A program made the translations under genes and the position numbers. From positions 5,546 to 69,545 of the forward strand of contig JABABI010000019.1 in the NCBI GenBank assembly GCA_014238335.1: DNA of 64,000 nucleotides, in the 5' to 3' direction. Every line of letters starts with the position of its first letter. Position 1 is the first letter of the stretch. Below are positions 26,678 through 36,160 of the stretch, one piece after another. The notes under the pieces are model-generated. The model saw only the letters and a list, made by a program, of their open reading frames with translations, was not told the origin of the DNA and ran no database searches. This stretch comes from Fuerstiella sp. (GTDB lineage: Bacteria > Planctomycetota > Planctomycetia > Planctomycetales > Planctomycetaceae).

Positions 26678-28294
26678 GTGGCAAAGCAACTTTTGTTCGA
26701 CGATCCAGCACGCCTGAAGCTGCAGAGTGGCATTGAAACTCTGGCCAAAGCCGTTGCCGTCACCATGGGGCCGACTGGTCGCAACGTGATTATTGACAAG
26801 AGCTTCGGCAATCCAGTCGTTACTAAAGACGGCGTGACTGTCAGCAAGGAAGTTGAACTGGAAGATCCATACGAGAACATGGGTGCCAAACTGGTCAACG
26901 AAGTTGCCAGCAAGACGAGCGACGTCGCAGGTGATGGAACAACCACGGCGACAGTCCTGGCTCGAGCGATCTTCCAGGAAGGTCTTCGCAGCATTTCGCT
27001 CGGTGCGAATCCGACGGTTGTCCGCAAAGGCATCGACAAAGCTGTGGATGCGGCTTTGGGAAGTGTCGAGAAACTGGCCAAGCCCGTTGATTCGAAGGAA
27101 CAGGTGGCTCAGGTTGGTGCCATTTCTGCCAACAATGACCGAGCGATCGGTGATATGATCGCCGACGCGATGGAACGAGTGGGTCGTGATGGCGTCATTA
27201 CCGTGGAAGAAGGCAAGGCTAACGAAACCACGCTCGACTTTGCGGAAGGCATGCAGTTTGACAAGGGATATATTTCTCCATACTTCGTCACCAGTGCGGA
27301 GGACATGAAGTGCATCATGGAGAACTGCCTGATCCTGCTGTTTGAGAAGAAGGTTTCCAATCTTCGTGATCTTGTGCCGCTGCTTGAAAAGGTTGCTCAG
27401 ACGGGCAAGGAATTACTGATTGTTGCTGAAGATGTCGACGGCGAAGCGTTGACGGCTCTTGTGATCAACAAGCTGCGGGGCATTCTGAAGGTCTGTGCCG
27501 TGAAGGCTCCGGGCTTCGGTGATCGGCGTAAAGCCATGCTGGGAGATATGGCTGTTTTGACGGGTGGAACACTGATTTCTGAGGATCTGGGAATTAAGCT
27601 GGAGACAGTGGAACTGTCTCATCTTGGTTCCGCACGTAAGGTCGAAGTCAGTAAGGACAGCACGACCGTCATTGAAGGTGCCGGAGAAGTTGACGGCATT
27701 AAGGCCAGAGTGCAGCAGATCCGTGATCACATCGAAAAGACGGACAGTGACTACGATCGCGAAAAATTTCAGGAACGGCTCGCAAAACTGACCGGCGGTG
27801 TTGCTGTCATTTCAGTTGGTGCGGCGACCGAGACTGAAATGAAGCAGACCAAGGCTCGGATGGAAGACGCTCTGCACGCAACACGTGCTGCTGTGGAAGA
27901 AGGGATTCTGCCCGGTGGGGGTGTGGCCCTGTTGCGAGCGATCGACAGCGTTGAAAAAGTGGCGGCCGATGGCGATGAAGCCATCGGCGTCCAGATCGTT
28001 GCCCGTGCTCTGGAAGCCCCCATTCGTCAGATCGCCAGCAACTGTGGCGAAGATGGTGCTGTTATCGCTGACGAAGTTCGTCAGTTGAAAGGGCCCAACG
28101 GATACGATGCCGCCAAAGGCGAGTACGCGGACATGTTGGAATCAGGGATCCTGGATCCGGCCAAGGTTGTTCGCAGTGCTCTGTCACACGCGGCGTCCAT
28201 TTCCGGGTTGATGCTCACGACTCAGGTTCTGGTGACTCGAACAGACGATCCGGATGGTGGGGCCAAGACTAAAATTGCGGGTGCTGTTCGATAG
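26678..28294 (+). CDS. groEL2: Chaperonin GroEL, copy 2, without GGM tail
   Basis: A 538-residue Hsp60 subunit. It has [31 protein letters not shown], the ATP site [33 protein letters not shown] and [15 protein letters not shown]. The start is GTG 26678, with AAAGGAG nine bases upstream; the frame is open to 26627 but that part is not GroEL-like. The tail ends [15 protein letters not shown] and lacks the Gly-Gly-Met repeats. Copy 1 and copy 2 differ through most of the protein, so they are old paralogues rather than a recent duplication. Confidence 0.96.
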   Translation: MAKQLLFDDPARLKLQSGIETLAKAVAVTMGPTGRNVIIDKSFGNPVVTKDGVTVSKEVELEDPYENMGAKLVNEVASKTSDVAGDGTTTATVLARAIFQEGLRSISLGANPTVVRKGIDKAVDAALGSVEKLAKPVDSKEQVAQVGAISANNDRAIGDMIADAMERVGRDGVITVEEGKANETTLDFAEGMQFDKGYISPYFVTSAEDMKCIMENCLILLFEKKVSNLRDLVPLLEKVAQTGKELLIVAEDVDGEALTALVINKLRGILKVCAVKAPGFGDRRKAMLGDMAVLTGGTLISEDLGIKLETVELSHLGSARKVEVSKDSTTVIEGAGEVDGIKARVQQIRDHIEKTDSDYDREKFQERLAKLTGGVAVISVGAATETEMKQTKARMEDALHATRAAVEEGILPGGGVALLRAIDSVEKVAADGDEAIGVQIVARALEAPIRQIASNCGEDGAVIADEVRQLKGPNGYDAAKGEYADMLESGILDPAKVVRSALSHAASISGLMLTTQVLVTRTDDPDGGAKTKIAGAVR

Positions 28295-28419
28295 GCCAAA
28301 ATAAGTGTGGCTGTGTCAGGTCACTGACTGAGCGATTGATTGTGCGTTTATTGCGGCGACAGTCGTTCAGAACATGGGAAACGAATTATCACAGATTCGT
28401 CAGCCCCGCGAAGTGAAAA

Positions 28420-28456
28420 GAGATCACGGGGCACCAGCAATGGTGTCCCGTTTTTG
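28420..28456 (+). terminator. Probable rho-independent terminator after groEL2
   Basis: CGGGGCACC and GGTGTCCCG form a stem around a short AGCAAT loop, followed directly by TTTTTG. This lies about 130 bases after the groEL2 stop and would separate the chaperonin transcript from dnaJ. Confidence 0.6.
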
Positions 28457-28500
28457 TTGAGACAGTCAATTAACGAGTCGTCGACGGCAAGGCTGTAGCT

Positions 28501-28602
28501 GGAGCAGCTTACGAAAATACGCGGGTCGGTCGGGCTCGTGGGAAGCACACAATGCCGGCCAGAATACGTTTTCAGCGGCCATGAATCAGAGTAATATGCT
28601 GT
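28501..28602. repeat. Dispersed 102-base repeat, family 2, copy 1
   Basis: This stretch matches 40611-40712 in the same orientation and at equal length, with about 80 of 102 bases identical by eye. The longest shared block is CGGGCTCGTGGGAAGC. Copy 1 ends 97 bases before the dnaJ start. No transposase or coding frame is associated. Confidence 0.7.
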
Positions 28603-28699
28603 AGGGCAGGACAGCAGGCCTGGTACTCAGACAACAGGCGTTCGAGGCCGAATTCACCGAAGCTGTACATGCTCTCAGAACGAGGGACCGGAAGTGAAT

Positions 28700-29851
28700 A
28701 TGGCAACTCAGACTTGCTACTACGAAGTGCTGGTTGTTACGCAATCAGCGTCTGCGGACGAAATTAAGAAATCGTACCGCAAGCTCGCGCTGAAGTATCA
28801 TCCCGACCGAAACCAGGGCGACGACGAAGCGATCGCGAAATTCAAGGAAGCATCGGAAGCATTCGACGTTCTCAGCGACCCCCAAAAACGTTCTCGCTAT
28901 GACCAGTTCGGCCATGCCGGCGTCACCGGTGCTGCAGGCCGAGGCGGCGGCGGCGCTGGCTTTCATGACGTTAATGACATCTTCAGTGCATTTGGTGACA
29001 TCTTTGAGGGGTTTGGTTTTGGCGGTGGCGGTCGCAGCCGAGGTGGCCAGAGCGGTGCACGCCGTGGAGCATCCCTTGAAACGACGATCGTGCTGGACTT
29101 GCCGGAAGCTGCGTCGGGCAGCAGACGCGAGCTGGAAATTAAACGTCGGGAAGAGTGTGACACCTGCGGCGGTTCGGGAGCAAAACCAGGCAGCGACACC
29201 GTCAGCTGTTCAACGTGTGACGGAAATGGCCAGGTCATTCAGGCGCAGGGTTTCTTTCGCGTTCAGACAACCTGTCCAACTTGCCGCGGAGAGGGCAAAA
29301 CAATTAAGAACCCGTGCGGTGACTGCTCCGGCAGTGGTCGACAGATGAAGTCCTCTACGCTGGGAATAGACATTCCCGCAGGAGTGGACAGCGGTATGCA
29401 GATGCCGATTCGAGGCGAAGGAGAGGCCGGAGTCAAAGGGGGACCACGCGGCGACCTGCACGTCAATTTTAAGGTTAAGGATCACCCGCTCTTTGAACGA
29501 GACGGTCAGGATCTGCTGTGCCGACTGCCAATTTCGTATTCACAGGCGGCACTTGGCGCGGACGTTGAAATTCCTACTTTGACCGGGCGTGATCAACTGA
29601 AGATCAGAGCAGGAATACAGCCAGGTGAAGTTATCCGGCTACGCCACAAGGGCATGCCGGACCCCAACGGACGTCACCATGTCGGAGACCTACTGGTCGA
29701 GGTTCAGGTGGAAGTGCCGCGCAGATTAAATGAGCGGCAGGAAGAGCTTCTGCGCGAACTTGCAGATCTGGAAGATGCCGATGTCATGCCGCATCAAAAA
29801 TCGTTCTTTGACCATGTGAAAAACTTCTTTGCTGGTGATGAAGAAGACTAA
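28700..29851 (+). CDS. dnaJ: Chaperone DnaJ
   Basis: A 383-residue type I Hsp40 that stimulates the ATPase of DnaK. The J domain has the HPD tripeptide in KYHPDRN near residue 33; a Gly/Phe-rich region follows (about 76-120), then four zinc-binding repeats [24 protein letters not shown] and CGDCSGSG, and the C-terminal substrate domain. I choose ATG 28700 over GTG 28694, because GGAAG precedes it at usual spacing. grpE follows 56 bases later. dnaK is not in the window. Confidence 0.96.
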   Translation: MATQTCYYEVLVVTQSASADEIKKSYRKLALKYHPDRNQGDDEAIAKFKEASEAFDVLSDPQKRSRYDQFGHAGVTGAAGRGGGGAGFHDVNDIFSAFGDIFEGFGFGGGGRSRGGQSGARRGASLETTIVLDLPEAASGSRRELEIKRREECDTCGGSGAKPGSDTVSCSTCDGNGQVIQAQGFFRVQTTCPTCRGEGKTIKNPCGDCSGSGRQMKSSTLGIDIPAGVDSGMQMPIRGEGEAGVKGGPRGDLHVNFKVKDHPLFERDGQDLLCRLPISYSQAALGADVEIPTLTGRDQLKIRAGIQPGEVIRLRHKGMPDPNGRHHVGDLLVEVQVEVPRRLNERQEELLRELADLEDADVMPHQKSFFDHVKNFFAGDEED

Positions 29852-29907
29852 TAACGCAGTGGCGGCACCCTGTCGCCGAAAGCATTCAGTAGAAGCACGA
29901 GCCCGTC

Positions 29908-30504
29908 ATGAGCGCACCAGAAAACGAAGACGCACCGGAAAACGTACGGTCCGAGTCTGACGATGCAGTTGCCGGCGCTGTTGAGCCCGCAGCCGCGGAT
30001 GACGCAGCAACCTCGGCAGACGATGAGTTGCAGAAACTGCAAACTGAAAATGAAGAGCTGAAGGATCGTGTGCTGAGAATCCAGGCGGAATTGGAAAACT
30101 TTCGTCGGCGCACTCAGAAAGAAGCTCTGGACGGGATGAAGTACCAGTCATTGCCACTGATTCGCGACATCCTGCCCGGAATCGACAATCTCAAGCGAGC
30201 AGCCGATGCCGCCGAACAGTCCGGTGACACCCAGAACCTTGTCGACGGCATCAAGATGGTTTCTCAGCAGTTGTACCATGCATTGAAGGCACATTCCGCA
30301 GAGCAAATCAATCCGGAAGGACAGACTTTTGATCCGAATCTGCACGAAGCGCTAAGTCAGGTTCCATCCGCCGAACACGAACCGATGACTGTGTGCCAGG
30401 TCGTTGAAGTCGGTTACAGGATCGACGACCGCATGATTCGACCGGCCAAGGTGATTGTGACCTGCGCCCCGCCGCAAGCTGCCGAACCGGTGCCGGAAGA
30501 TTAA
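29908..30504 (+). CDS. grpE: Nucleotide exchange factor GrpE
   Basis: A 198-residue protein that releases ADP from DnaK. It has an acidic disordered head (1-38), a long coiled coil (about 39-75, with LQKLQTENEELKDRVLRIQ) and the beta-wing with LIRDILPGIDNLKRA, FDPNLHEALSQVPSAEH and VVEVGYRIDDRMIRPAKVIV. Length is typical. It is placed between dnaJ and the FmdB-like gene on one strand with short gaps, consistent with one operon. Confidence 0.96.
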   Translation: MSAPENEDAPENVRSESDDAVAGAVEPAAADDAATSADDELQKLQTENEELKDRVLRIQAELENFRRRTQKEALDGMKYQSLPLIRDILPGIDNLKRAADAAEQSGDTQNLVDGIKMVSQQLYHALKAHSAEQINPEGQTFDPNLHEALSQVPSAEHEPMTVCQVVEVGYRIDDRMIRPAKVIVTCAPPQAAEPVPED

Positions 30505-30588
30505 TCCACTGAACAGAGTTTCGGCAGCACTTCGATCCGCGAATGCGGTCTGCGACGGGCGAACTTCAATAAGAACAGGAATCCTCGG

Positions 30589-30903
30589 ATGCCGACATAC
30601 GAATACCGCTGTAATGCCTGCGATCACGAGTGGGAAGATTTTCAGTCGATCAAAGCGCGGCCGACAAAAAAGTGCCCCGACTGTGGTAAACCCAAAGCCG
30701 AACGCATCATCAGCGCTGGCGGTGGTATTATCTTCAAGGGAAGTGGCTTCTATCAGACCGATTATCGCAGTGAGTCCTACAAGAAAGGCGCTTCAGCCGA
30801 CAAGAAGGCAAAAGAAAGTGCGTCGAAGGACTCCTCATCTTCCAGCGATTCGTCGTCTGGCAAGTCTGATACGGCCAGCAAGCCAGAAAAATCGTCTGAC
30901 TGA
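30589..30903 (+). CDS. FmdB-family zinc-ribbon protein
   Basis: A 104-residue protein beginning MPTYEYRCNACDHEWE, with a second cysteine pair in CPDCGKPKAERIISAGGG; this is the putative regulatory FmdB/zinc-ribbon family. The C-terminal half is a lysine/serine-rich low-complexity tail (after about residue 60). Gene order with dnaJ and grpE suggests a stress-linked role, but function is unknown. Confidence 0.85.
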   Translation: MPTYEYRCNACDHEWEDFQSIKARPTKKCPDCGKPKAERIISAGGGIIFKGSGFYQTDYRSESYKKGASADKKAKESASKDSSSSSDSSSGKSDTASKPEKSSD

Positions 30904-30948
30904 GGTCGGCACAGTATGTCCGTGGTGAGCCCCGCTCGCCGGCGGCTG

Positions 30949-31878
30949 TTAATTCACTGGTCTTTGCGGCAACTCCACAGAATCCGGGACGTACCGCCGG
31001 AGGAATTCCGGGTCTGCAAAGCGCCGCAGCACCCAGCACAGCACTTGCATTGATCTCGCGGCAGCGGGTGAGGACTGCGTGCCTTCATTCGCGGGCCCGC
31101 TGGTACCCGTCTCCGTTGTGTTATCTTCTGGTCCGGCATCTAGGAACTGGAAGCCGTCGAGTGTCATTCGAACGTCCCAATGTTCCCGTTCTGCAAATTG
31201 ATTGACGCGATCCATCACGCGCTTTGCCCAGACAATGCCGTACAGGTCTCGAAAGTCGCGCCAGAGCTGCTCGGGTGGGGAATTCTCCATGTCGCGACGG
31301 AAAAACCGTCGCGGTAACAGCGCCGTCGCCGCGGCCAGCATCGCGCAGCCGGGCAGAAAGAGTCGTTCATTCCGGAATGCCATCCACTCAGTTACCGGCA
31401 GCAGTATCAGCATGATTCCCGCCACACCGAACACCATTGAGGTGGTGCAGGATGTGCCAAAATAATTGCCGCTTCCCATCAACAGCACCAGCATGAAGCC
31501 GACTACCGTTGGTGAGGGGATTCGAATTGCCGCGTCAGAGCTGTCTCCCATCAGTTCAGAGATTGCGGGCCATTGCAGAATTATGATGAGAGGAAATATA
31601 ACAAACCAGGGCCAGGCCGTAATTCCTGGACGTCGTGCCCCCAGCATATGTACCAGGGGAGTCAGCAGGAGGACGGCTGACAGGTAATGCAGAACGGAGC
31701 TAATTCGCGGAGTAACCGCCACGATGTCCAGGTGGCACACCGCCGTGACCAGGCACGTCACCACCGCCGCCATCGCCCAGTAGAATGCCCCCGCCGCAGT
31801 CGTCGCCCGCGTGATTGTCTTCAGGCGTAAGGTTTGCCGGGCGACAAACAGCAACAAAGGTATGGCAACTGCATTCAT
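30949..31878 (-). CDS. Polytopic membrane protein of unknown function
   Basis: About 309 residues with around seven hydrophobic segments in the first 190 residues, then a soluble C-terminal part that includes FRDLYGIVWAKRVMDRVNQFAEREHWDVRMTL (in two pieces: FRDLYGIVWAKRVMDR and FAEREHWDVRMTLDG). I do not recognise the family by name, but a membrane domain followed by this soluble tail is seen in planctomycete hypothetical proteins. Start: ATG 31878 is preferred; a GTG at 31944 would add 22 residues. Neither has a clear ribosome binding site. Confidence 0.65.
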   Translation of the reverse strand: MNAVAIPLLLFVARQTLRLKTITRATTAAGAFYWAMAAVVTCLVTAVCHLDIVAVTPRISSVLHYLSAVLLLTPLVHMLGARRPGITAWPWFVIFPLIIILQWPAISELMGDSSDAAIRIPSPTVVGFMLVLLMGSGNYFGTSCTTSMVFGVAGIMLILLPVTEWMAFRNERLFLPGCAMLAAATALLPRRFFRRDMENSPPEQLWRDFRDLYGIVWAKRVMDRVNQFAEREHWDVRMTLDGFQFLDAGPEDNTTETGTSGPANEGTQSSPAAARSMQVLCWVLRRFADPEFLRRYVPDSVELPQRPVN

Positions 31879-32266
31879 GAAACGAACGAACTTGTTTGCG
31901 GCAGGAACTGGATTCTGCGGCACGAAACAGAAGATGCCAGCCACTTTGAATCTGGATTACTGGTTGGCAGTTTTCTTAAAGAGGTGGGATTCTGCCGAAT
32001 GCTCAGGTTTTTTCGATTTGCACGCATAGTTCGAGTGCAGGGAAACCGATCAATACACCAGAAGTGCCTGTTGTTTCGGTTGCGGAGTGCTAGGGGGGGA
32101 CCCCAATACCTTCTCATCTTCCCGGAAGACAGGTGTTCGGGGGATTGAAGTCATCAAAGTACTGCCTGTTGACACGCTGTCAACAGGATGAAGCCTTTGA
32201 GTTCGCAACTGCGAAAAGACGAACGTGTCAGGTTGGTGACAGCGTTTGTCCTGGGGGAGAATGGCA

Positions 32267-33838
32267 ATGTGTTGGAAACGCTCCGTACAGGTTCTCCTGT
32301 TGGGGTCCGGACTGTCCATGTTCGGAGTCGGGTGTGCAGTTGTGGACGCGGTGGTCAATTCACCGGCCGGAACGACCTCCAAACCTGCGTCGCCGCAGCG
32401 AATGGCAGCGATTGGCCGCATCTTTGAAAACCAGGGGCACCTGGCCCAGGCTCAGATGATGTACCGCAAAGTGCTTCAGGCTGAACCGGGTAATCTGGTT
32501 GCTCGTGATCGCATGGAACACATCGCTGCCTTGAAGTCAGAACGAAGTTTTGACGCATTAGCTCGAAGCACACGTCCGGCAATCACTGAAGCGGACGTAG
32601 TGCAGCTACCCGCTCGCCTTTCCCCACCAGAGGCATTAACACCGGATACGGCTGAACGGCTAATCGTCACAGCGACGGATGAATTCGTAGAGATTGTCCC
32701 CGTCGTTTCGGCTTCCAGCAGCGACCACGATTCCGTGATTGAATCCCTTCCTGCGGCGGCGGCAGTGACAGAAAACAATGTGACGACCGAGTCCGAAGAT
32801 TTTCTGTCTGCGGCCGACACTGTTGCCGCATCGACCAGGATCGACAGAGAAGTCGTCGCAGCGACGGATGAATCCGACGAGATTATCCCCGTCGTTTCGG
32901 CTTCCAGCAGCGACCACGATTCCGTGATTGAATCTCTTCCTGCGGCGGCGGCAGTGACAGAAAATAATGTGACGGACGCGTCCGAAGATTTTCTGCCTGC
33001 GGCCGACACTGTTGCCGCAACGACGGGGATCGACAGTGAAGTATCTGCCGCCCGGCGTCTGAACTTTGCGCCGGGGGCAGATCTTCAGGGTGTGGCATTA
33101 TATGCCACGTCTGAACCACCTGGCGAAAACGTGACAATCGGCTACGACGGTCAGGCTCCTGCTTTTGTGTCGCTTGCGGCCGGGTGGACGTTGGCAGATC
33201 GTGCAGTCAAGTTCGAGCAGGTCGCCAGGTGGATGGAAGAGCCGTGGAGCTACAGTGACGAATTGTTCGCAGCCCTGCAGTACGGCGAGAACGATGGAGT
33301 TAAAGCTCTGGCCGCTGTACTCCTGACGGATGCTTCGCCCGACGATAAGAAAATTAATCAGGCCCTTGAACATGCTGCTGCTGTCGGCTCTGACCTGTTG
33401 AAAGTGACAGCTCTGGACGCCCTGGTACAGCGAAGTGCCGTCACGAATGAGGGCATTGACGATCTACTTGCCTTCCTGACGAATGGCAATTCGGACATCA
33501 GATCTCACGCAGCGTCAAGTCTTCGTAACTGTGCAGATTCAGAGTGGGCTACACGATGTGTTGTTGGTCTGGGTGAACTGCTGACCGACGAAGACGCCAG
33601 CGTCGTGGCCATGGCCGCCTCAACGTTGGGCGACTTCGGCAGTCACGCGGCTCCTGTTTGCGGGGACCTGCAGAGGCTAGCAGTCGAACAGACTGATCCA
33701 TACCTTCTGGAGGCCGTTAGTGTCACCTTGCAGAGAATTCTGAATGGTGACTCAGAGGGTACGGCCGTGACGCTGCCTCCCATTGAAGAAGCAACGCCCG
33801 ACCTGAACGAAAGTGAGTTTTCGCCGAAGGTGGAGTAA
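32267..33838 (+). CDS. TPR/HEAT-repeat lipoprotein with internal tandem duplication
   Basis: A 523-residue lipoprotein of unknown function. The lipobox FGVGC gives lipidated Cys23. Residues about 48-90 look like a TPR pair (IGRIFENQGHLAQAQMMYRK); residues about 136-261 are two near-identical 63-residue units; and residues about 320-500 contain HEAT-type repeats (for example DIRSHAASSLRNCADSEW and DASVVAMAASTLGDFG). The start ATG 32267 has GGGGGAG seven bases upstream; an upstream ATG at 32261 and TTG at 32246 fit less well. The next lipoprotein gene begins 76 bases later, and a Wza-like gene follows. Confidence 0.82.
   Translation: MCWKRSVQVLLLGSGLSMFGVGCAVVDAVVNSPAGTTSKPASPQRMAAIGRIFENQGHLAQAQMMYRKVLQAEPGNLVARDRMEHIAALKSERSFDALARSTRPAITEADVVQLPARLSPPEALTPDTAERLIVTATDEFVEIVPVVSASSSDHDSVIESLPAAAAVTENNVTTESEDFLSAADTVAASTRIDREVVAATDESDEIIPVVSASSSDHDSVIESLPAAAAVTENNVTDASEDFLPAADTVAATTGIDSEVSAARRLNFAPGADLQGVALYATSEPPGENVTIGYDGQAPAFVSLAAGWTLADRAVKFEQVARWMEEPWSYSDELFAALQYGENDGVKALAAVLLTDASPDDKKINQALEHAAAVGSDLLKVTALDALVQRSAVTNEGIDDLLAFLTNGNSDIRSHAASSLRNCADSEWATRCVVGLGELLTDEDASVVAMAASTLGDFGSHAAPVCGDLQRLAVEQTDPYLLEAVSVTLQRILNGDSEGTAVTLPPIEEATPDLNESEFSPKVE
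32672..33049 (+). repeat. Two 189-base tandem direct repeats inside a lipoprotein gene
   Basis: Unit 1 is 32672-32860 and unit 2 is 32861-33049; the second unit begins with the same GCGACGGATGAAT and the period is exactly 63 codons. Most of each unit (for example TTTCGGCTTCCAGCAGCG) is identical, with a few substitutions. The reading frame is kept, so the protein has a repeated VVSASSSDHDSVIESLP block. Confidence 0.92.
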
Positions 33839-33914
33839 GTCGATTGCGACGAAGGCTGTTCTGAAACAAACCGATTTGCTGACGCGGGTATTCTCGCAAG
33901 CGGAGTCAAGGACG

Positions 33915-34502
33915 ATGAGACGCTTAATAACTGCAACACTGCTGATGGCCATTACATCAGGGCTGGCGGGTTGTGCCGCCATCTGCGATGGCATCATTTC
34001 CATGGAAATGGACGTCCGCAACGACGTTCTCGCGCAGAAAGCGTGGGGACACTGGTCGTGGGCTTATGACAACGTTGATTACCCGTGGCACTTCGCGAAG
34101 GGCTTCAAGGAAGGCTACGTCAACGTACTGGAAGGCGGTTCCGGCTGTCAGCCGACGATACCGCCTCAGTGTTACTGGAAACCGTGTTATCAGACGCTAG
34201 AGGGAAGAAGCAAGATACATGGCTGGTTTGATGGCTTCTCGCACGGAGCCCTGGCTGCCAAACAGGACGGGTATGGAGATATGGGGCAGATCCCGATTTC
34301 TCCGACCGCACGTGCCAACATTGAAGTAGCACGACGTCCTCCCGCACAGAACGGATTTGAATCTGCTAATCAAAGTGCGGCAGCGATGACCGACGACGGG
34401 ACTCAAGTCGATATTATCTTGGCTCCTGCGGACGGAGCTGATGCGCTGCAGGTGCTTCCGTCCGCCCCGAATGGACCTGTCAAACGGCGACCATATGAAT
34501 AG
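33915..34502 (+). CDS. Small Cys-containing lipoprotein, planctomycete type
   Basis: A 195-residue lipoprotein of unknown function with signal MRRLITATLLMAITSGLAGC (Cys20). The mature part has GHWSWAYDNVDYPWHFAKGFKEGY, split here as WSWAYDNVDYPWHFA and KGFKEGYVNV, and further Cys in GCQPTIPPQCYWKPCYQ. A proline-rich tail ends the protein. Such proteins occur in planctomycetes next to polysaccharide export genes, so a role near that machinery is plausible. The gene lies 76 bases after the HEAT lipoprotein gene and 139 before the export gene. Confidence 0.75.
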   Translation: MRRLITATLLMAITSGLAGCAAICDGIISMEMDVRNDVLAQKAWGHWSWAYDNVDYPWHFAKGFKEGYVNVLEGGSGCQPTIPPQCYWKPCYQTLEGRSKIHGWFDGFSHGALAAKQDGYGDMGQIPISPTARANIEVARRPPAQNGFESANQSAAAMTDDGTQVDIILAPADGADALQVLPSAPNGPVKRRPYE

Positions 34503-34641
34503 CCCGGTGGGGCGTGCCTGCCAAAGTGGTGTTCAGGCTGGGCAGCGTACGGCAGAAAAGCCTTACTCGAGCCAAATACAAACTAAATGTTACGGCAGAA
34601 AATCTGAGACATCTTCAATTTCTGGGGATGAAGGAAATCTC

Positions 34642-36021
34642 ATGACGATCTTATTGAACAACGACATCCAGCGAAACGCTTTGACTTATTCGAGGCAACG
34701 GAGCAACTGGGTTGTGTGTCTTCTGTCGGTCCTGTTACTGACGTCTCTCAGTACAGGGTGCTCGTGCATCAACGGAATACCGGTGGATCGCGTGCCTCGC
34801 GCTTTGTTGTATGCCGAAAGAAAAGACGACTTTGAAGACATTTCACTGTTGCGATTGCGCCAGGATGCCCCCGATGTATACCTGTTGGGTCCCGGAGACG
34901 TGTTGGGGTTTCATGCTTTCATTCGACAGGATGACGAGCTGTTTCCAGAGTTGGCTCCGGTTAACTTTCCAGAAGACAGCAGCATGCTGCCTGCCATCGG
35001 CAGTGCGGTACCGGTGCAGGAAGATGGGACAATTGCCCTTCCAATCGTGGGGCCCATCAAAATTGAAGGCTTAACCCGCATTGAAGCCTCAGAACGCGTG
35101 CGTCGTGCCTATACGGTCGACAAACAGCACTTTCCCAATGAGGTCCAGTTTTCGGTGACATTGATTCGGAAGCGTTCGGTTCGTGTGCTGGTGATTCGGG
35201 AAGAATCAGGTGGAGTAGCGGATGTCAGCAAACGAGGGACGGGGATCGTGCTGGATCTGCCCGCATACGAAAACGACGTTCTGCATGCCTTGAGTGAAAC
35301 CGGTGGTATGCCGGGACTGGACGCACAGAACGAGATCATGATTTACCGTGGTATGTATGAGGACGGAGTCACTTCTGATCAAATGCTTAACAGCATGGCT
35401 CTGCAGAAGTGCGAGGACTGTGATGACTCCTGTTTCTGTGATGAATCCCCTCGGCCCGACCCGCCGAATGTGACGCGTGTTCCCTTGCGATATCATCCTT
35501 CCAACCCACCTCAGTTTTCACAACAGGACATCATCCTGCAGGATGGTGACATCGTGATAATCCGCAGCCGGGACAAAGAAACCTACTTCACCGGCGGTTT
35601 GCTGGGCGGGGGCGAGCACTTGCTGCCGCGAGATAAAGACCTTGACGTCGTCGGGGCAGTTGCCCTGGCCGGTGGCCAACTGGGCAGTACCGGTACCGGC
35701 GTCGGGGCGATTGGAGGCTCTGGCGGAGGTCAGGGTGGCGGCCGAAGTGGCGGTGGTGGCGGTGGTGTCGGTGGTGGCGGTTACATAACGCCGTCTCAGG
35801 TCATTCTGGTGCGAGAGCTGCCGTGTGGCAACGCGATTACCATGAAAATCGATCTGAAGCAGGCCATACAGAATCCTGCGGGACGTGTCATTGTTCAACC
35901 GAATGATGTGATTCTGCTGAGGTATACGCTGCCGGAAGAAGTCGGCAACGTACTGCTTGGCCTGATGCAGTTCAACTTCCTGTTTGACGGATTCAGTGGC
36001 AATGGTGCTGGCCGCCGCTAA
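34642..36021 (+). CDS. Polysaccharide export lipoprotein (Wza/OtnA-like, SLBB)
   Basis: A 459-residue outer-membrane-type lipoprotein. The lipobox LSTGC gives Cys40. The poly_export domain starts near residue 74 (YLLGPGDVLGF) and continues through DGTIALPIVGPIKIEGLTR; SLBB-like parts follow (DLPAYENDVLHALSETGGMP). A 28-residue glycine-rich stretch (about 355-382, poly-Gly with Ser/Gln) precedes the last SLBB-like block. I start at ATG 34642 with AAGGA seven bases upstream; the frame extends to 34441 but overlaps the lipoprotein gene. Wza-like proteins form channels for capsule or exopolysaccharide. No glycosyltransferase or Wzc gene is adjacent. Confidence 0.9.
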   Translation: MTILLNNDIQRNALTYSRQRSNWVVCLLSVLLLTSLSTGCSCINGIPVDRVPRALLYAERKDDFEDISLLRLRQDAPDVYLLGPGDVLGFHAFIRQDDELFPELAPVNFPEDSSMLPAIGSAVPVQEDGTIALPIVGPIKIEGLTRIEASERVRRAYTVDKQHFPNEVQFSVTLIRKRSVRVLVIREESGGVADVSKRGTGIVLDLPAYENDVLHALSETGGMPGLDAQNEIMIYRGMYEDGVTSDQMLNSMALQKCEDCDDSCFCDESPRPDPPNVTRVPLRYHPSNPPQFSQQDIILQDGDIVIIRSRDKETYFTGGLLGGGEHLLPRDKDLDVVGAVALAGGQLGSTGTGVGAIGGSGGGQGGGRSGGGGGGVGGGGYITPSQVILVRELPCGNAITMKIDLKQAIQNPAGRVIVQPNDVILLRYTLPEEVGNVLLGLMQFNFLFDGFSGNGAGRR

Positions 36022-36065
36022 GGCGACAGCAGAACCCATCCACACTAAATGTGGGTAGCATCAGC

Positions 36066-36114
36066 GCCCGTTGTACAGGCGAAAGAACGTATTTTCTTCG
36101 CCTGCACAACGGGC
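36066..36114. terminator. Long inverted repeat between convergent genes, probable bidirectional terminator
   Basis: GCCCGTTGTACAGGCGAAA and its near-perfect inverse (TTCGCCTGCACAACGGGC) form a stem of about 20 pairs with one mismatch and one bulge, around a short CGTATT-like loop. It lies between the export gene (ending 36021, plus) and the gene ending at 36161 (minus). Confidence 0.75.
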
Positions 36115-36160
36115 TCGTTTGTGTCCTCGACGCAATGTGCCACGTGCGATTCAATCGCCG

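Larger units (their letters stand above)
28295..28699. other. Intergenic region upstream of dnaJ, holds a dispersed repeat
   Basis: About 400 bases between groEL2 and dnaJ. The right half holds one copy of a 102-base repeat (28501-28602, listed separately). The left half contains a possible hairpin region around 28418-28452 (TCACGGGGCACC against GGTGTCCCG followed by TTTTTG), which could terminate the groEL2 transcript. No gene was recognised. Confidence 0.5.
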
